From Pseudomonas jessenii (GTDB lineage: Bacteria > Pseudomonadota > Gammaproteobacteria > Pseudomonadales > Pseudomonadaceae), in assembly GCF_002236115.1 (NCBI RefSeq), contig NZ_NIWT01000004.1, positions 124,001 through 188,000 of the forward strand: 64,000 bases of DNA, given 5' to 3'. Each line of letters starts with the position of its first letter. The stretch's first letter is position 1. Below are positions 1 through 7,820 of this stretch, one piece after another. The notes under the pieces were generated by a model. That model was not told the DNA's origin, ran no database searches, and saw only the letters and a list, made by a program, of their open reading frames with translations. Both the position numbers and the translations under genes were made by a program.

Positions 1-1325
1 TCGCCGCTCCAGCCAATCAGCATCGCGCCGTTCTCACCGCCCTTGGAGCGCTTGATGTACTCGCCCCACTCGTAGCTCTGGATCTTGACCTTGAGGCCGA
101 TCTTGGCCCAGTCGGACTGCAGCATTTCTGCCATCAGCTTGGCGTTCGGGTTGTACGGACGCTGAACCGGCATCGCCCACAGGACGATTTCGGTACCTTC
201 CTTGACGCCGGCTTCCTTGAGCAGCTCCTTGGCTTTCTCGGGATCGTACTTGGCGTCCTTGATGGTGGTGTCATAGGACCACTGGGTCGGCGGCATGGCG
301 TTGACCGCCAGTTGGCCGGCGCCCTGGTACACGGAGTCGATGATCTGCTGCTTGTTGACGGCCATGTCCATGGCCTGGCGCACTTTCAACTGCGACATCG
401 GGTTTGGCTTGTCGTCGCCCTTGATCTTGTCCATCACGTTGTAGGCGATGTAGCCCAGGTTGAACCCGGCCTGCTCAGGCATCTTCAAGGACTTGTCTTC
501 CTTGAGCGCCTTCAGGTCGGCCGGACGAGGGAACAGGGTGACCTGGCACTCGTTCTTCTTCAGCTTCTGGATGCGTACCGACGGGTCGGTGGTAATGGCG
601 AAGATCAGGTTGTCGATCTTCACGTCGTCAGGCTTCCAGTAGTCCTTGTTCCCTGTGTAGCGGATGTTGGAGTCTTTCTGGTAGCTCTTGAACACGAACG
701 GGCCGGTGCCGACCGGCTTCTGGTTGATGTCGGCGGCCTTGCCTTCCTTGAGCAGCTGGGCAGCGTACTCGGCGGACTGGATCGAGGCGAAGCTCATGGC
801 CATGTTCTGGATGAACGCGGCATCAACGTCCTTGAGGGTGAACTTGACCGTGTGGTCGTCGACTTTATCGATCTTGGTGATGTTGGTATCCATCCCCATG
901 TCGGTGAAGTACGGGAATTCGGTCGGGTACGCTTTGCGGAACGGATCATCCTTGTTAATCATGCGATTAAAGGTGAACAGCACGTCGTCGGCGTTGAACT
1001 CACGAGTCGGTTTGAAATACGGGGTAGTGTGGAACTTGACGCCTTCACGCAGGTGGAAGGTGTAGGTCAGGCCGTCATCGGAAACGTCCCACTTGGTCGC
1101 CAGCCCAGGAACCACGGCGGTGCCGCCACGTTCGAACTGGGTGAGGCGGTTGAACATGGTTTCTGCAGAGGCGTCGAAGTCGGTTCCGGTGGTGTATTGA
1201 CCTGGATCGAAACCGGCCGGGCTCCCTTCGGAGCAGAACACCAGGTTAGTCGCTGCTTGGGCGAACGGTGCGCTGGCTAACAAGCTTGCGCCAACTAAGA
1301 ACGGAATGACCGCGTGTTTAAGCAT
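1..1325 (-). CDS. dppA: Periplasmic dipeptide/peptide-binding protein of an ABC transporter (DppA type), 3' end outside the window
   Basis: Solute-binding protein family 5, which delivers peptides to a DppBCDF-type inner-membrane importer. The reading frame opens with ATG at 1325 and stays open to the window edge, giving 441 residues; family members are about 530, so the C-terminal part is missing only because the window ends. Residues 1-25 form a signal peptide (MLKHAVIPFLVGASLLA, cleavage after AQA). The start of the mature protein (NLVFCSEGSPAGFDPGQ) and later motifs such as FNRMI and GTGPF are typical of DppA. Downstream dpp genes would lie to the left. The ligand is inferred from family only; heme or tripeptides are possible. 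Confidence 0.93.
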   Translation of the reverse strand, partial: MLKHAVIPFLVGASLLASAPFAQAATNLVFCSEGSPAGFDPGQYTTGTDFDASAETMFNRLTQFERGGTAVVPGLATKWDVSDDGLTYTFHLREGVKFHTTPYFKPTREFNADDVLFTFNRMINKDDPFRKAYPTEFPYFTDMGMDTNITKIDKVDDHTVKFTLKDVDAAFIQNMAMSFASIQSAEYAAQLLKEGKAADINQKPVGTGPFVFKSYQKDSNIRYTGNKDYWKPDDVKIDNLIFAITTDPSVRIQKLKKNECQVTLFPRPADLKALKEDKSLKMPEQAGFNLGYIAYNVMDKIKGDDKPNPMSQLKVRQAMDMAVNKQQIIDSVYQGAGQLAVNAMPPTQWSYDTTIKDAKYDPEKAKELLKEAGVKEGTEIVLWAMPVQRPYNPNAKLMAEMLQSDWAKIGLKVKIQSYEWGEYIKRSKGGENGAMLIGWSG

Positions 1326-1720
1326 GGTGGCCTCATGATTTGTTGTCATTTTTGGAATTAGAGGACGACCTCGTGAGTCGTGCCTGCGGATACTTATGCA
1401 GGGGCCATACCCAATGCAAGATCCAGAGTGACTACAAGCCTTAAACGGTGGCACGAACGTACCTTAATGTCGCATTTGTATAATTCCTGACGCATTTGAC
1501 CGTTTGCGCGGCGTTTTTATGGTGCAAATGACGCACTTTTACAGTGCGCTCTTGACTCGGGTTGCTCCCGCGTGGGGCGGGGGTGTTACTTATTCATACC
1601 CCGAATTGTGGGGTGGGCATGGCGTGAATAAGAGTGGTTATTGTTGTACCGATAGTGGCCAATCGACGGCTTTTCTCGGGGGACCTATCCAGTTATAGCT
1701 CATGCCTGAAAACTGCCAAA
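1326..1720. other. Leader/intergenic region of dppA with direct repeats
   Basis: No convincing gene lies here. The region holds the upstream sequence of dppA, which reads leftward. Three copies of a TGWCGCAYTT-like word occur at 1468-1478, 1488-1498 and 1529-1538, spaced 20 and 41 bp apart, that is on nearly the same helix face. An AT-rich possible -10 (minus-strand TTATAC) lies between the first two. A regulator-binding role is inference. Confidence 0.4.
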
Positions 1721-1754
1721 AAAAACGGCGATCATTTTCATGATCGCCGTTTTT
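1721..1754. terminator. Bidirectional rho-independent terminator
   Basis: A perfect 14-bp inverted repeat (AAAAACGGCGATCA at 1721-1734, loop TTTTCA, complement at 1741-1754) is flanked by an A run on one side and a T run on the other, so it can end transcription from either strand. It lies just past the stop of the SIMPL gene, which is read on the minus strand. Confidence 0.9.
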
Positions 1755-1771
1755 GTTTACGGGCTACCGAT

Positions 1772-2488
1772 TCAAGGCATCAGCACTTCAATCGAGCCAT
1801 CGGCTGTCATGCTGACCTGGCTGGTGCCGGCCTCGACATCCGGCGTCACCGGTGCGCTGTCCATGGCGGCGGCTTTCATCATCATCGGCGCGCGCATGTA
1901 AGGCTGTGGATAACCGTTGCTGTTGAGGTTCAGGTTGACGATTTTGTAGCTCTTGCCGCCAAGGGCGTCGGTGGCCAGTTGGGCGCGGGCCTTGAAGGCG
2001 GTCACGGCGTCCTTGAGTAGGGCATCTTCGCTGGCCTTGCGGGTCGGGGTGGCGATGGCGAAGTCCATGCCGCCCATTTTCAGGTCGGTGAGCAGTTCGC
2101 CGGTCAGCTTCGACAGCGCAGCGAAGTCCGGGCTTTCCAGGCGCAATTCGGCGCGCTCGCGCCAGCCGGTGATTTTCTGGCCCTTGGTGTCATAGATCGG
2201 GTAGCTGTTGCGGCTGCCCTGGCGCAGAGTGATGTCCTTGACTTGCTTGGCCTTGGCCAGCGCCTTGTTCATGGTGGTGCTGACATCGGCGGCGAGTTTG
2301 GCCGGGTCGGTGTTCTGTTCTTCGGTGTAGAGGGTCACGATCATCAGGTCGCGGGCCACTTCCTGACTGACTTCGGCGCGCAGGGAAATCTGGTTGTAAT
2401 GAAGCTCGTCGGCGGCCAGGGCCGGGAGGCTGGCGACGGTGCCAACGCTCAGGGCGAGGAGGGCGGCGCTGCGGCGGAATGTGTGCAT
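1772..2488 (-). CDS. SIMPL-domain (DUF541) periplasmic protein
   Basis: A 238-residue protein with a clear N-terminal signal peptide (MHTFRRSAALLALSVGTVASLPALA), so probably periplasmic. The rest matches the SIMPL/DUF541 family (E. coli YggE type), seen in the N-terminal pattern of a beta strand followed by VAxDLMIVTLYTEEQ, a central TGWRERAELRLES and the C-terminal SMTADGSIEVL. YggE has been linked to lowering oxidative stress, but the molecular function is unknown. The start at 2488 is backed by AAGGAG a few bases upstream. It is a single gene between dppA and roxS, an arrangement I also recall from P. aeruginosa (PA4495). Confidence 0.85.
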   Translation of the reverse strand: MHTFRRSAALLALSVGTVASLPALAADELHYNQISLRAEVSQEVARDLMIVTLYTEEQNTDPAKLAADVSTTMNKALAKAKQVKDITLRQGSRNSYPIYDTKGQKITGWRERAELRLESPDFAALSKLTGELLTDLKMGGMDFAIATPTRKASEDALLKDAVTAFKARAQLATDALGGKSYKIVNLNLNSNGYPQPYMRAPMMMKAAAMDSAPVTPDVEAGTSQVSMTADGSIEVLMP

Positions 2489-2609
2489 GAAGGCTCCTTG
2501 AAAGGTGCGCAGGGGTATGGTCCGGACCTGCGTGAAACCATCAGACTCTAGCTTTTAAGCTCCGGTTCGCACAGTTACAACTTCTATACAGATGGAACTC
2601 AGGTGGCCC

Positions 2610-2740
2610 TGTGGCGAGGGGGCTTGCCCCCGTTGGACTGCGCAGCAGTCCCAAAACCTGCACCGCGTTATGACAGTTAGACCGAATCGACCTATTTGCG
2701 ACTGCTTCGCAGCCGAACGGGGGCAAGCCCCCTCGCCACA
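2610..2740. repeat. REPIN, 'gtggcgagggggcttgcccc' type
   Basis: Two REP sequences face each other: TGTGGCGAGGGGGCTTGCCC from 2610 and its reverse complement ending at 2740, each a hairpin in its own right, with about 85 bp between. This is a different REP class from the other ten in the window. REPINs are non-autonomous elements mobilised by RAYT transposases; none is encoded here. Confidence 0.88.
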
Positions 2741-2792
2741 GTTGTCATCGCCCGCGAAATTATGGGTAGCACTGTGGCCGTTTGCCGCACTT

Positions 2793-2822
2793 TTGCCTGT
2801 CAGCCCCCTCGCTTGGTTATAC
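2793..2822 (+). promoter_or_regulatory. Possible sigma-70 promoter of roxSR
   Basis: TTGCCT (2793-2798) and TTATAC (2817-2822) are 18 bp apart, about 40 bp before the roxS start codon. This is pattern recognition only. Confidence 0.4.
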
Positions 2823-2860
2823 TCCCTGCGATCCGCCTGGAGCGCTCATCAGGAGAGCTC

Positions 2861-4123
2861 ATGCTCGCCCCCGTTCAAATCACTTCCGCCACTCGCCAGA
2901 ACCTCTGGCGGCTGACGTTCATCCGCACGTTGGTGCTGGCCGCCCAGGCCGGTTCCGTTGGCCTGGCCTACTGGCTCGAATTGCTGCCGCTGCCCTGGTT
3001 TCAATTGGCGGCGACGCTCGCATGTTCAATGCTGCTGTGCGTGTTCACGGCCATTCGCCTGCGTACCTCGTGGCCGGTGACCGAGCTCGAATACGCCGTG
3101 CAACTGGCCTGCGATCTGTTTATCCACAGCGCATTGCTGTATTTCTCCGGTGGCTCGACCAACCCCTTCGTCTCCTATTACCTGGTGCCGCTGACCATTG
3201 CCGCCGTGACCTTGCCGTGGCGTTACTCGGTGATCCTGTCGGGTATCGCGCTGACGATGTACACGCTGTTGCTGGCGCAGTTCTACCCGCTGCAAACCTT
3301 CCCGATCGCCCGGGAAAACCTGCAGGTGTACGGAATGTGGCTGAGCTTCGCCCTCGCTGCAGCGGTGATCACGTTTTTCGCCGCGCGCATGGCCGAAGAG
3401 CTGCGTCGTCAGGAAGAGTTGCGCGCCATTCGCCGCGAAGAAGGCCTGCGCGATCAGCAACTGCTGGCCGTCGCCACCCAGGCCGCCGGTGCGGCCCATG
3501 AACTGGGCACGCCGTTGGCGACCATGAGTGTGCTACTCAAGGAAATGCGCCAGGATCATCATGATCCGATGTTGCAGGACGACCTGAGCGTGCTGCAGGA
3601 TCAGGTCAAGTTGTGTAAAGAGACCTTGCAGCATCTGGTACGCGCCGCCGAGGCCAATCGCCGGTTGGCGGTGGAGATGCAGGACGTCACCGATTGGCTT
3701 GATGAAGCCCTCAATCGCTGGCACCTGATGCGTCCGGAAGCCAGTTATCGCTTCCAGCGCCTCGGCCAGGGCCCGGTCCCCCGGATGGCGCCGCCGCCGG
3801 ACCTGACCCAGGCTTTGCTGAATCTGTTGAACAACGCTGCCGATGCCTGCCCCGAAGGGCTGCAAGTGACGCTGGACTGGGATTGGGAAAACCTCACCAT
3901 CAGCATTCGTGACCATGGCGCCGGTGTGCCGCTGGCCATCGCCGAGCAAATCGGCAAGCCGTTTTTTACCACCAAGGGCAAAGGCTTCGGCCTGGGCCTG
4001 TTTTTGAGCAAGGCCAGCGTGACACGCGCTGGCGGCTCAGTGAAACTCTACAGTCATGAGGAAGGTGGCACGCTCACCGAGCTGCGCCTGCCCCGTGTCG
4101 CCCGAGGAGACGAACATGAGTGA
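2861..4123 (+). CDS. roxS: Redox-sensing histidine kinase RoxS (RegB/PrrB family)
   Basis: A 420-residue inner-membrane sensor kinase. About six hydrophobic segments fill residues 15-185. The quinone-sensing motif of RegB proteins, GGSTNPF, lies around residues 96-102. The H-box AAHELGTPLAT carries the phospho-accepting His213. A cysteine (Cys252) 39 residues later sits where RegB has its redox-active cysteine. The HATPase domain (LLNNAADA, DHGAGVP, GLGLFLSKA) ends the protein. In P. aeruginosa and P. putida, RoxSR controls terminal oxidases and the cyanide and low-oxygen responses. An in-frame start exists at 2696, but it lies inside the REPIN; ATG 2861 with AGGAG at 2851 fits the family. 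It overlaps roxR by 8 bp. Confidence 0.93.
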   Translation: MLAPVQITSATRQNLWRLTFIRTLVLAAQAGSVGLAYWLELLPLPWFQLAATLACSMLLCVFTAIRLRTSWPVTELEYAVQLACDLFIHSALLYFSGGSTNPFVSYYLVPLTIAAVTLPWRYSVILSGIALTMYTLLLAQFYPLQTFPIARENLQVYGMWLSFALAAAVITFFAARMAEELRRQEELRAIRREEGLRDQQLLAVATQAAGAAHELGTPLATMSVLLKEMRQDHHDPMLQDDLSVLQDQVKLCKETLQHLVRAAEANRRLAVEMQDVTDWLDEALNRWHLMRPEASYRFQRLGQGPVPRMAPPPDLTQALLNLLNNAADACPEGLQVTLDWDWENLTISIRDHGAGVPLAIAEQIGKPFFTTKGKGFGLGLFLSKASVTRAGGSVKLYSHEEGGTLTELRLPRVARGDEHE

Positions 4124-4676
4124 AGAGATCCAAGTCGAAGGCGAAGAACTGCCGCATTTGTTGCTGGTCGATGACGACGCCACATTCACCCGCGTCATGG
4201 CCCGCGCCATGGCTCGCCGCGGTTTTCGCGTCAGCACTGCCGGTTCCGCCGAGGAAGGCCTGGAGCTGGCCAAGGCCGATCTGCCGGATTACGCCGCCCT
4301 GGACCTGAAGATGGACGGCGATTCCGGCCTGGTGCTGCTGCCCAAGTTGCTGGAAATGGACCCGGAAATGCGCGTGGTGATCCTCACCGGTTACTCGAGC
4401 ATTGCCACTGCCGTCGAGGCGATCAAGCGCGGTGCCTGCAACTACCTGTGCAAGCCGGCGGACGCCGACGACGTGCTGGCGGCGCTGCTGTCCGAGCACG
4501 CCGACCTCGACAGCCTGGTGCCGGAAAACCCGATGTCCGTGGACCGCCTGCAGTGGGAGCACATCCAGCGCGTGCTGACCGAACACGAAGGCAACATCTC
4601 CGCCACCGCCCGTGCCCTGGGCATGCACCGCCGCACCCTGCAGCGCAAACTGCAGAAGCGTCCCGTTCGCCGCTGA
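4116..4676 (+). CDS. roxR: Response regulator RoxR (RegA/PrrA family)
   Basis: A 186-residue partner of RoxS. The receiver domain (residues 14-125) has the acidic pair DDD at 19-21, the phosphorylation site Asp63 (ALDLKMD), the TGYSS switch and a lysine in NYLCKPAD. A Fis-type helix-turn-helix closes the protein (NISATARALGMHRRTLQRKLQK), which is the RegA signature. Translation is coupled, because ATG 4116 lies inside the end of roxS. The ORF is open farther upstream, but that part is roxS sequence in another frame. The pair responds to respiratory redox state; its targets lie outside this window. Confidence 0.94.
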   Translation: MSEEIQVEGEELPHLLLVDDDATFTRVMARAMARRGFRVSTAGSAEEGLELAKADLPDYAALDLKMDGDSGLVLLPKLLEMDPEMRVVILTGYSSIATAVEAIKRGACNYLCKPADADDVLAALLSEHADLDSLVPENPMSVDRLQWEHIQRVLTEHEGNISATARALGMHRRTLQRKLQKRPVRR

Positions 4677-4708
4677 ACGAATGCGGGCCGTATCTCGCGA
4701 AAAACCGG

Positions 4709-4728
4709 ACCGATCATCTATGATCGGT
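4709..4728. repeat. Perfect inverted repeat before the ABC exporter gene
   Basis: ACCGATCA (4709-4716), loop TCTA, TGATCGGT (4721-4728), lying 35 bp before the start codon of the exporter and 33 bp after roxR. It has no T run, so an operator or 5'-UTR hairpin is at least as likely as a terminator. Confidence 0.5.
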
Positions 4729-4762
4729 TCGTGTGTGTACTTTTTTCTATCGAGCCTTATCC

Positions 4763-6490
4763 ATGAATCAGAACGCTGAGTATTCCGCGGTCAACGACGC
4801 TGTGCGCGGGCAGTTTTTTCGCAAAGTGTGGGCGATGATCACGCCTTACTGGCGCAGTGAAGAGAAGGTCAAAGCCTGGACTCTGCTGATCGCCGTGATT
4901 GCGCTGTCGCTGATCAGCGTAGGGATCTCGGTGTGGTTCAACACCTGGTACAAGGATTTCTACAACGCGCTGCAACAAAAGGACGAGGAGGCATTCTGGC
5001 GGCTGATCCTGTATTTCTGCGGGATTGCTGCGGTGGCGATCGTCGGCGCGGTGTATCGGCTGTACCTGACGCAGATGCTGACGATCCGCTGGCGGGCATG
5101 GCTCACCGAAAAGCATTTCACCCGCTGGCTGGGTGACAAAAACTACTACCAGCTGGAGCAGGGCGGTTACACCGATAACCCGGACCAGCGGATTTCCGAA
5201 GACCTCAACAACTTCACTTCCAACACCCTTGAGCTGGGTATCGGGCTGCTGCGCAATATCGTCAGCCTGGTGTCGTTCTCGATCATCCTGTGGGGTGTGT
5301 CGGGCAGTATTGAAGTATTCGGCATCACCATTCCCGGCTACATGTTCTGGTGCGTGCTGGTTTACGCGGTGGTCGGCAGCTGGTTGACGCATTTGATCGG
5401 TCGTCGCCTGATCGGCCTGAACAACCAGCAACAACGCTTCGAAGCTGACCTGCGTTTCTCCATGGTGCGAATTCGCGAGAATGCCGAAAGCATCGCGTTG
5501 TACAACGGAGAACCGAACGAAAACCGCCGGTTGAGCAGCCGCTTCGGGATGGTCTGGCATAACTTCTGGGACATCATGAAGGTGTCCAAGCGCCTGACGT
5601 TCTTCACCGCTGGTTACAGCCAGGCCGCGATCATCTTCCCCTTCATGGTTGCCGCCCCGCGTTACCTTTCCGGCAAGATCGAACTGGGCGAACTGATGCA
5701 AATCAGCTCGGCGTTCGGCAATGTGCAGGAAAGTTTCAGCTGGTTTATCAGTGCCTACCAGAGCCTCGCTTCCTGGCGCGCCACCTGCGATCGTCTGTTG
5801 AGCTTCCACCAGGCCATGCGTGACAACGAAGAACGTGCGCCGGCCATCGACGTCCAGAATTCGGGCTCGGTGCTGAAGGTGCACAACCTCGGCCTCGACC
5901 TGGCTGAAGGTCGTCACCTGCTGACCAACGCCGACATGACCGTGAAGGAGGGCGAGCGTGTGATGCTCAGCGGTCGTTCCGGCAGCGGCAAGTCGACCCT
6001 GCTGCGGGCGATGGGGCATCTGTGGCCGACCGGCCACGGCAGTATTCGCCTGCCATCGGCGCGCTACCTGTTCCTGCCGCAAAAACCGTATTTGCCGATT
6101 GGCACCCTGCGTGATGTCCTCAGTTATCCACAGCCCGGCGATACCTATCCGAACGAGCGCTACGCGCAGGTGCTGGAAACCTGCCGCTTGCCGCACCTGA
6201 TTGCCCGTCTCGACGAAGCCAACCACTGGCAGCGCATGTTGTCGCCGGGTGAGCAGCAGCGCCTGGCCTTCGCCCGTGCGCTGCTTTATGCACCGCAATG
6301 GCTGTACATGGATGAGGCCACCTCGGCGATGGACGAAGAAGACGAGGCCACGCTTTATCAGGCGCTGATCGACGAATTGCCGGGGCTGAGCATCGTCAGC
6401 GTCGGCCATCGCAGCAGCCTGAAGCGCTTTCACCCTCGGCACATTCGTATCGAGAATGGCCATCTGGTGGACCAGGCTGTGACTGCATAA
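4763..6490 (+). CDS. SbmA/BacA-like ABC transporter, fused permease and ATPase (YddA family)
   Basis: A 575-residue half-transporter of the ABC_membrane_2 family, related to E. coli YddA, BacA/SbmA and eukaryotic ABCD proteins. Residues 20-340 hold about six membrane segments and the family's conserved stretch around YRLYLTQMLTIRWRAWLT. The ATPase has Walker [10 protein letters not shown] near residue 403, a Q-loop (FLPQKPYLP), the signature LSPGEQQRLAFARAL near 493 and Walker B with WLYMDEATSAMDE near 517. The signature is LSPGE rather than LSGGQ, usual for this family. It would act as a homodimer in the inner membrane; substrates of relatives include peptides and cobalamin. ATG 4763 is preferred to 4733 because family proteins start near this point. 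Confidence 0.88.
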   Translation: MNQNAEYSAVNDAVRGQFFRKVWAMITPYWRSEEKVKAWTLLIAVIALSLISVGISVWFNTWYKDFYNALQQKDEEAFWRLILYFCGIAAVAIVGAVYRLYLTQMLTIRWRAWLTEKHFTRWLGDKNYYQLEQGGYTDNPDQRISEDLNNFTSNTLELGIGLLRNIVSLVSFSIILWGVSGSIEVFGITIPGYMFWCVLVYAVVGSWLTHLIGRRLIGLNNQQQRFEADLRFSMVRIRENAESIALYNGEPNENRRLSSRFGMVWHNFWDIMKVSKRLTFFTAGYSQAAIIFPFMVAAPRYLSGKIELGELMQISSAFGNVQESFSWFISAYQSLASWRATCDRLLSFHQAMRDNEERAPAIDVQNSGSVLKVHNLGLDLAEGRHLLTNADMTVKEGERVMLSGRSGSGKSTLLRAMGHLWPTGHGSIRLPSARYLFLPQKPYLPIGTLRDVLSYPQPGDTYPNERYAQVLETCRLPHLIARLDEANHWQRMLSPGEQQRLAFARALLYAPQWLYMDEATSAMDEEDEATLYQALIDELPGLSIVSVGHRSSLKRFHPRHIRIENGHLVDQAVTA

Positions 6491-6503
6491 CACCACAATC
6501 CCT

Positions 6504-6592
6504 TGTAGGAGCGAGCTTGCTCGCGATGGTGGCTAACGATAACGCGTGCTTCCTGAAGACACGCGGCGCTTGCCAGTCCATCGCGAGCAGGG
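6504..6592. repeat. REPIN with degenerate right arm
   Basis: The left arm TGTAGGAGCGAGCTTGCTCG is intact. The right arm keeps only ATCGCGAGCAGG and then diverges, so this copy looks decayed. It separates the ABC exporter gene from the GntR regulator gene. Confidence 0.8.
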
Positions 6593-6667
6593 GTGGTGGT
6601 GATCGTACAACCGCGTTGCGCTATGATGCGGTTTCAGCCGCCGATTTTTTCGAGACAGATGTTCACC

Positions 6668-7417
6668 ATGGAAAACCCGAACGACGTACCACGCCTCCCA
6701 CGCAAGCGCCGCAGCCTCGCTCAGGAACTGGTGACGGTGCTGTCGGAGCAGATCCGCGACGGCCATCTCAAGCGTGGCGACAAGTTGCCCACCGAGTCGG
6801 CCATCATGGATGCCCATGGTGTCAGCCGCACGGTGGTGCGCGAGGCGATTTCCCGTTTGCAGGCGGCAGGGCAAGTGGAAACCCGCCACGGTATCGGCAC
6901 CTTCGTGCTCGACACGCCGAGCCCGAGCGGTTTCCGTATCGACCCGGCGACTGTGGTAACCCTGCGAGATGTGCTGGCGATCCTGGAACTGCGCATCAGT
7001 CTGGAAGTGGAGTCTGCCGGGCTGGCGGCGCAACGTCGCAGTCCGGAACAACTGGCCAACATGCGCGCCGCCCTCGATGCGTTGAATGAAAGTGCCGCTC
7101 ACGCCAGTGACGCCGTGGCTTCGGACTTCGCCTTCCACCTCGAAATCGCGCTGTCCACCGGCAACCGCTACTTTACCGACATCATGACCCATCTGGGCAC
7201 CAGCATCATTCCGCGCACACGGCTGAACTCCGCGCGCCTGGCCCATGACGACCAGCAGCACTACATGAGTCGCCTGAGCCGTGAGCACGAAGAAATCTAC
7301 GACGCCATTGCCCGTCAGGATTCCGATGCGGCGCGGGCCGCCATGCGTTTGCACCTGACCAACAGCCGTGAGCGGTTGCGTCATGCCCATGAAGAGGCTG
7401 AGGCGCAGCGCGGATAA
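6668..7417 (+). CDS. FadR-type GntR transcriptional regulator, probable regulator of the galactarate operon
   Basis: A 249-residue regulator. A winged helix-turn-helix lies at residues 12-80 (AQELVTVLSEQIRDGHLKRGDKLPTE, then VSRTVVREAISRLQAAG and ETRHGIGTFV), followed by an all-helical FCD ligand domain (about 90-235) with LELRISLEVESAGLAA. FCD proteins bind small acids such as sugar acids. It stands directly upstream of, and in the same direction as, kdgD-aldH-MFS-garD, so control by galactarate, glucarate or the dehydrated keto-acid is the natural inference. ATG 6659 (MFT-MENPND) is a possible alternative start; neither start has a strong Shine-Dalgarno. Confidence 0.86.
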   Translation: MENPNDVPRLPRKRRSLAQELVTVLSEQIRDGHLKRGDKLPTESAIMDAHGVSRTVVREAISRLQAAGQVETRHGIGTFVLDTPSPSGFRIDPATVVTLRDVLAILELRISLEVESAGLAAQRRSPEQLANMRAALDALNESAAHASDAVASDFAFHLEIALSTGNRYFTDIMTHLGTSIIPRTRLNSARLAHDDQQHYMSRLSREHEEIYDAIARQDSDAARAAMRLHLTNSRERLRHAHEEAEAQRG

Positions 7418-7456
7418 GAAATCTGACTCCGGTAATCCCTCGCCTGATCTGCCGCC

Positions 7457-7546
7457 ATCGCGAGCAAGCTCGCTCCCACAGTGTCTTGTGTCGATCGTAG
7501 AATTGAGATCACACACAGCCCCTGTGGGAGCGAACTTGCTCGCGAT
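7457..7546. repeat. REP pair, inverted (outward) arrangement
   Basis: ATCGCGAGCAAGCTCGCTCC begins at 7457 and TGTGGGAGCGAACTTGCTCG at 7523. Relative to most REPINs in this window the two units are swapped, which suggests neighbouring halves of two elements or a distinct singlet pair. Confidence 0.82.
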
Positions 7547-7725
7547 TGGGCCGTAAGCCACACCAGAAAAGCCTCGTTCCTACTGACTTCTCTTCTGACA
7601 ACGTATCTCTGATACGCCTACGGTCGCGACTTTTTTCCTCCGCGCTCTTAGGTCGGAGAGCCTCTGATTTGCTGGTTTCCTGATCCGCTTGTCCAACAAT
7701 TTTCACCCCCAGCGATGAAATGCAG

Positions 7726-7765
7726 TTGACGGTTGTATTTTAAGTTGTACGATGACCTACAACTT
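7726..7765 (+). promoter_or_regulatory. Promoter and GntR-type operator of the galactarate operon
   Basis: A -35 box TTGACG (7726-7731) and -10 TACGAT (7748-7753) are 16 bp apart. A perfect inverted repeat, AAGTTGTA (7742-7749) and TACAACTT (7758-7765) with 8 bp between, covers the -10. A palindrome over the -10 fits repression by the adjacent FadR-type GntR protein, released by the inducing sugar acid. Binding is inferred. Confidence 0.65.
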
Positions 7766-7820
7766 CGGCGCAAGCTGAACGGTTTTCTCACACAACGTCG
7801 CAATCCAGGGTGTTCGAATA

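Larger units (their letters stand above)
2489..2860. other. Divergent intergenic region with REPIN and roxS promoter
   Basis: No gene is seen. The segment separates the minus-strand SIMPL gene from plus-strand roxS. It holds a REPIN (2610-2740) and, nearer roxS, a plausible sigma-70 promoter: TTGCCT at 2793-2798, 18-bp spacer, TTATAC at 2817-2822. The AGGAG ribosome site of roxS is at 2851-2855. Confidence 0.5.
7418..7820. other. Regulatory region between the GntR gene and kdgD
   Basis: No gene is seen. It holds a REP pair (7457-7546) whose orientation is the reverse of the common one, about 180 bp of unremarkable sequence, and the kdgD promoter with a palindromic operator (7742-7765). A shorter TTGT-CCA-ACAA word at 7689-7699 resembles half of that operator. 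Confidence 0.6.

Noticed and set aside
312..1280. A 322-codon plus-strand frame at the left end
   Set aside because: It is the antisense of dppA, whose signal peptide and family motifs are clear on the minus strand.
1450..1480. A sigma-54 promoter (TGGCACG at 1449) on the plus strand
   Set aside because: The -12 element TTGC is missing at the right distance and no plus-strand gene follows.
2696..2860. N-terminal extension of RoxS
   Set aside because: It reads through REPIN sequence and has no family match; ATG 2861 has a good ribosome site.
4763..6490. Naming the exporter gene sbmA or bacA
   Set aside because: SbmA and BacA lack the fused ATPase domain that is clearly present here; it belongs to the related YddA-type full-length group.
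4757..6496. A 579-codon minus-strand open frame opposite the ABC exporter gene
   Set aside because: Antisense shadow: composition is typical of reversed coding sequence and the plus-strand ABC motifs are complete.
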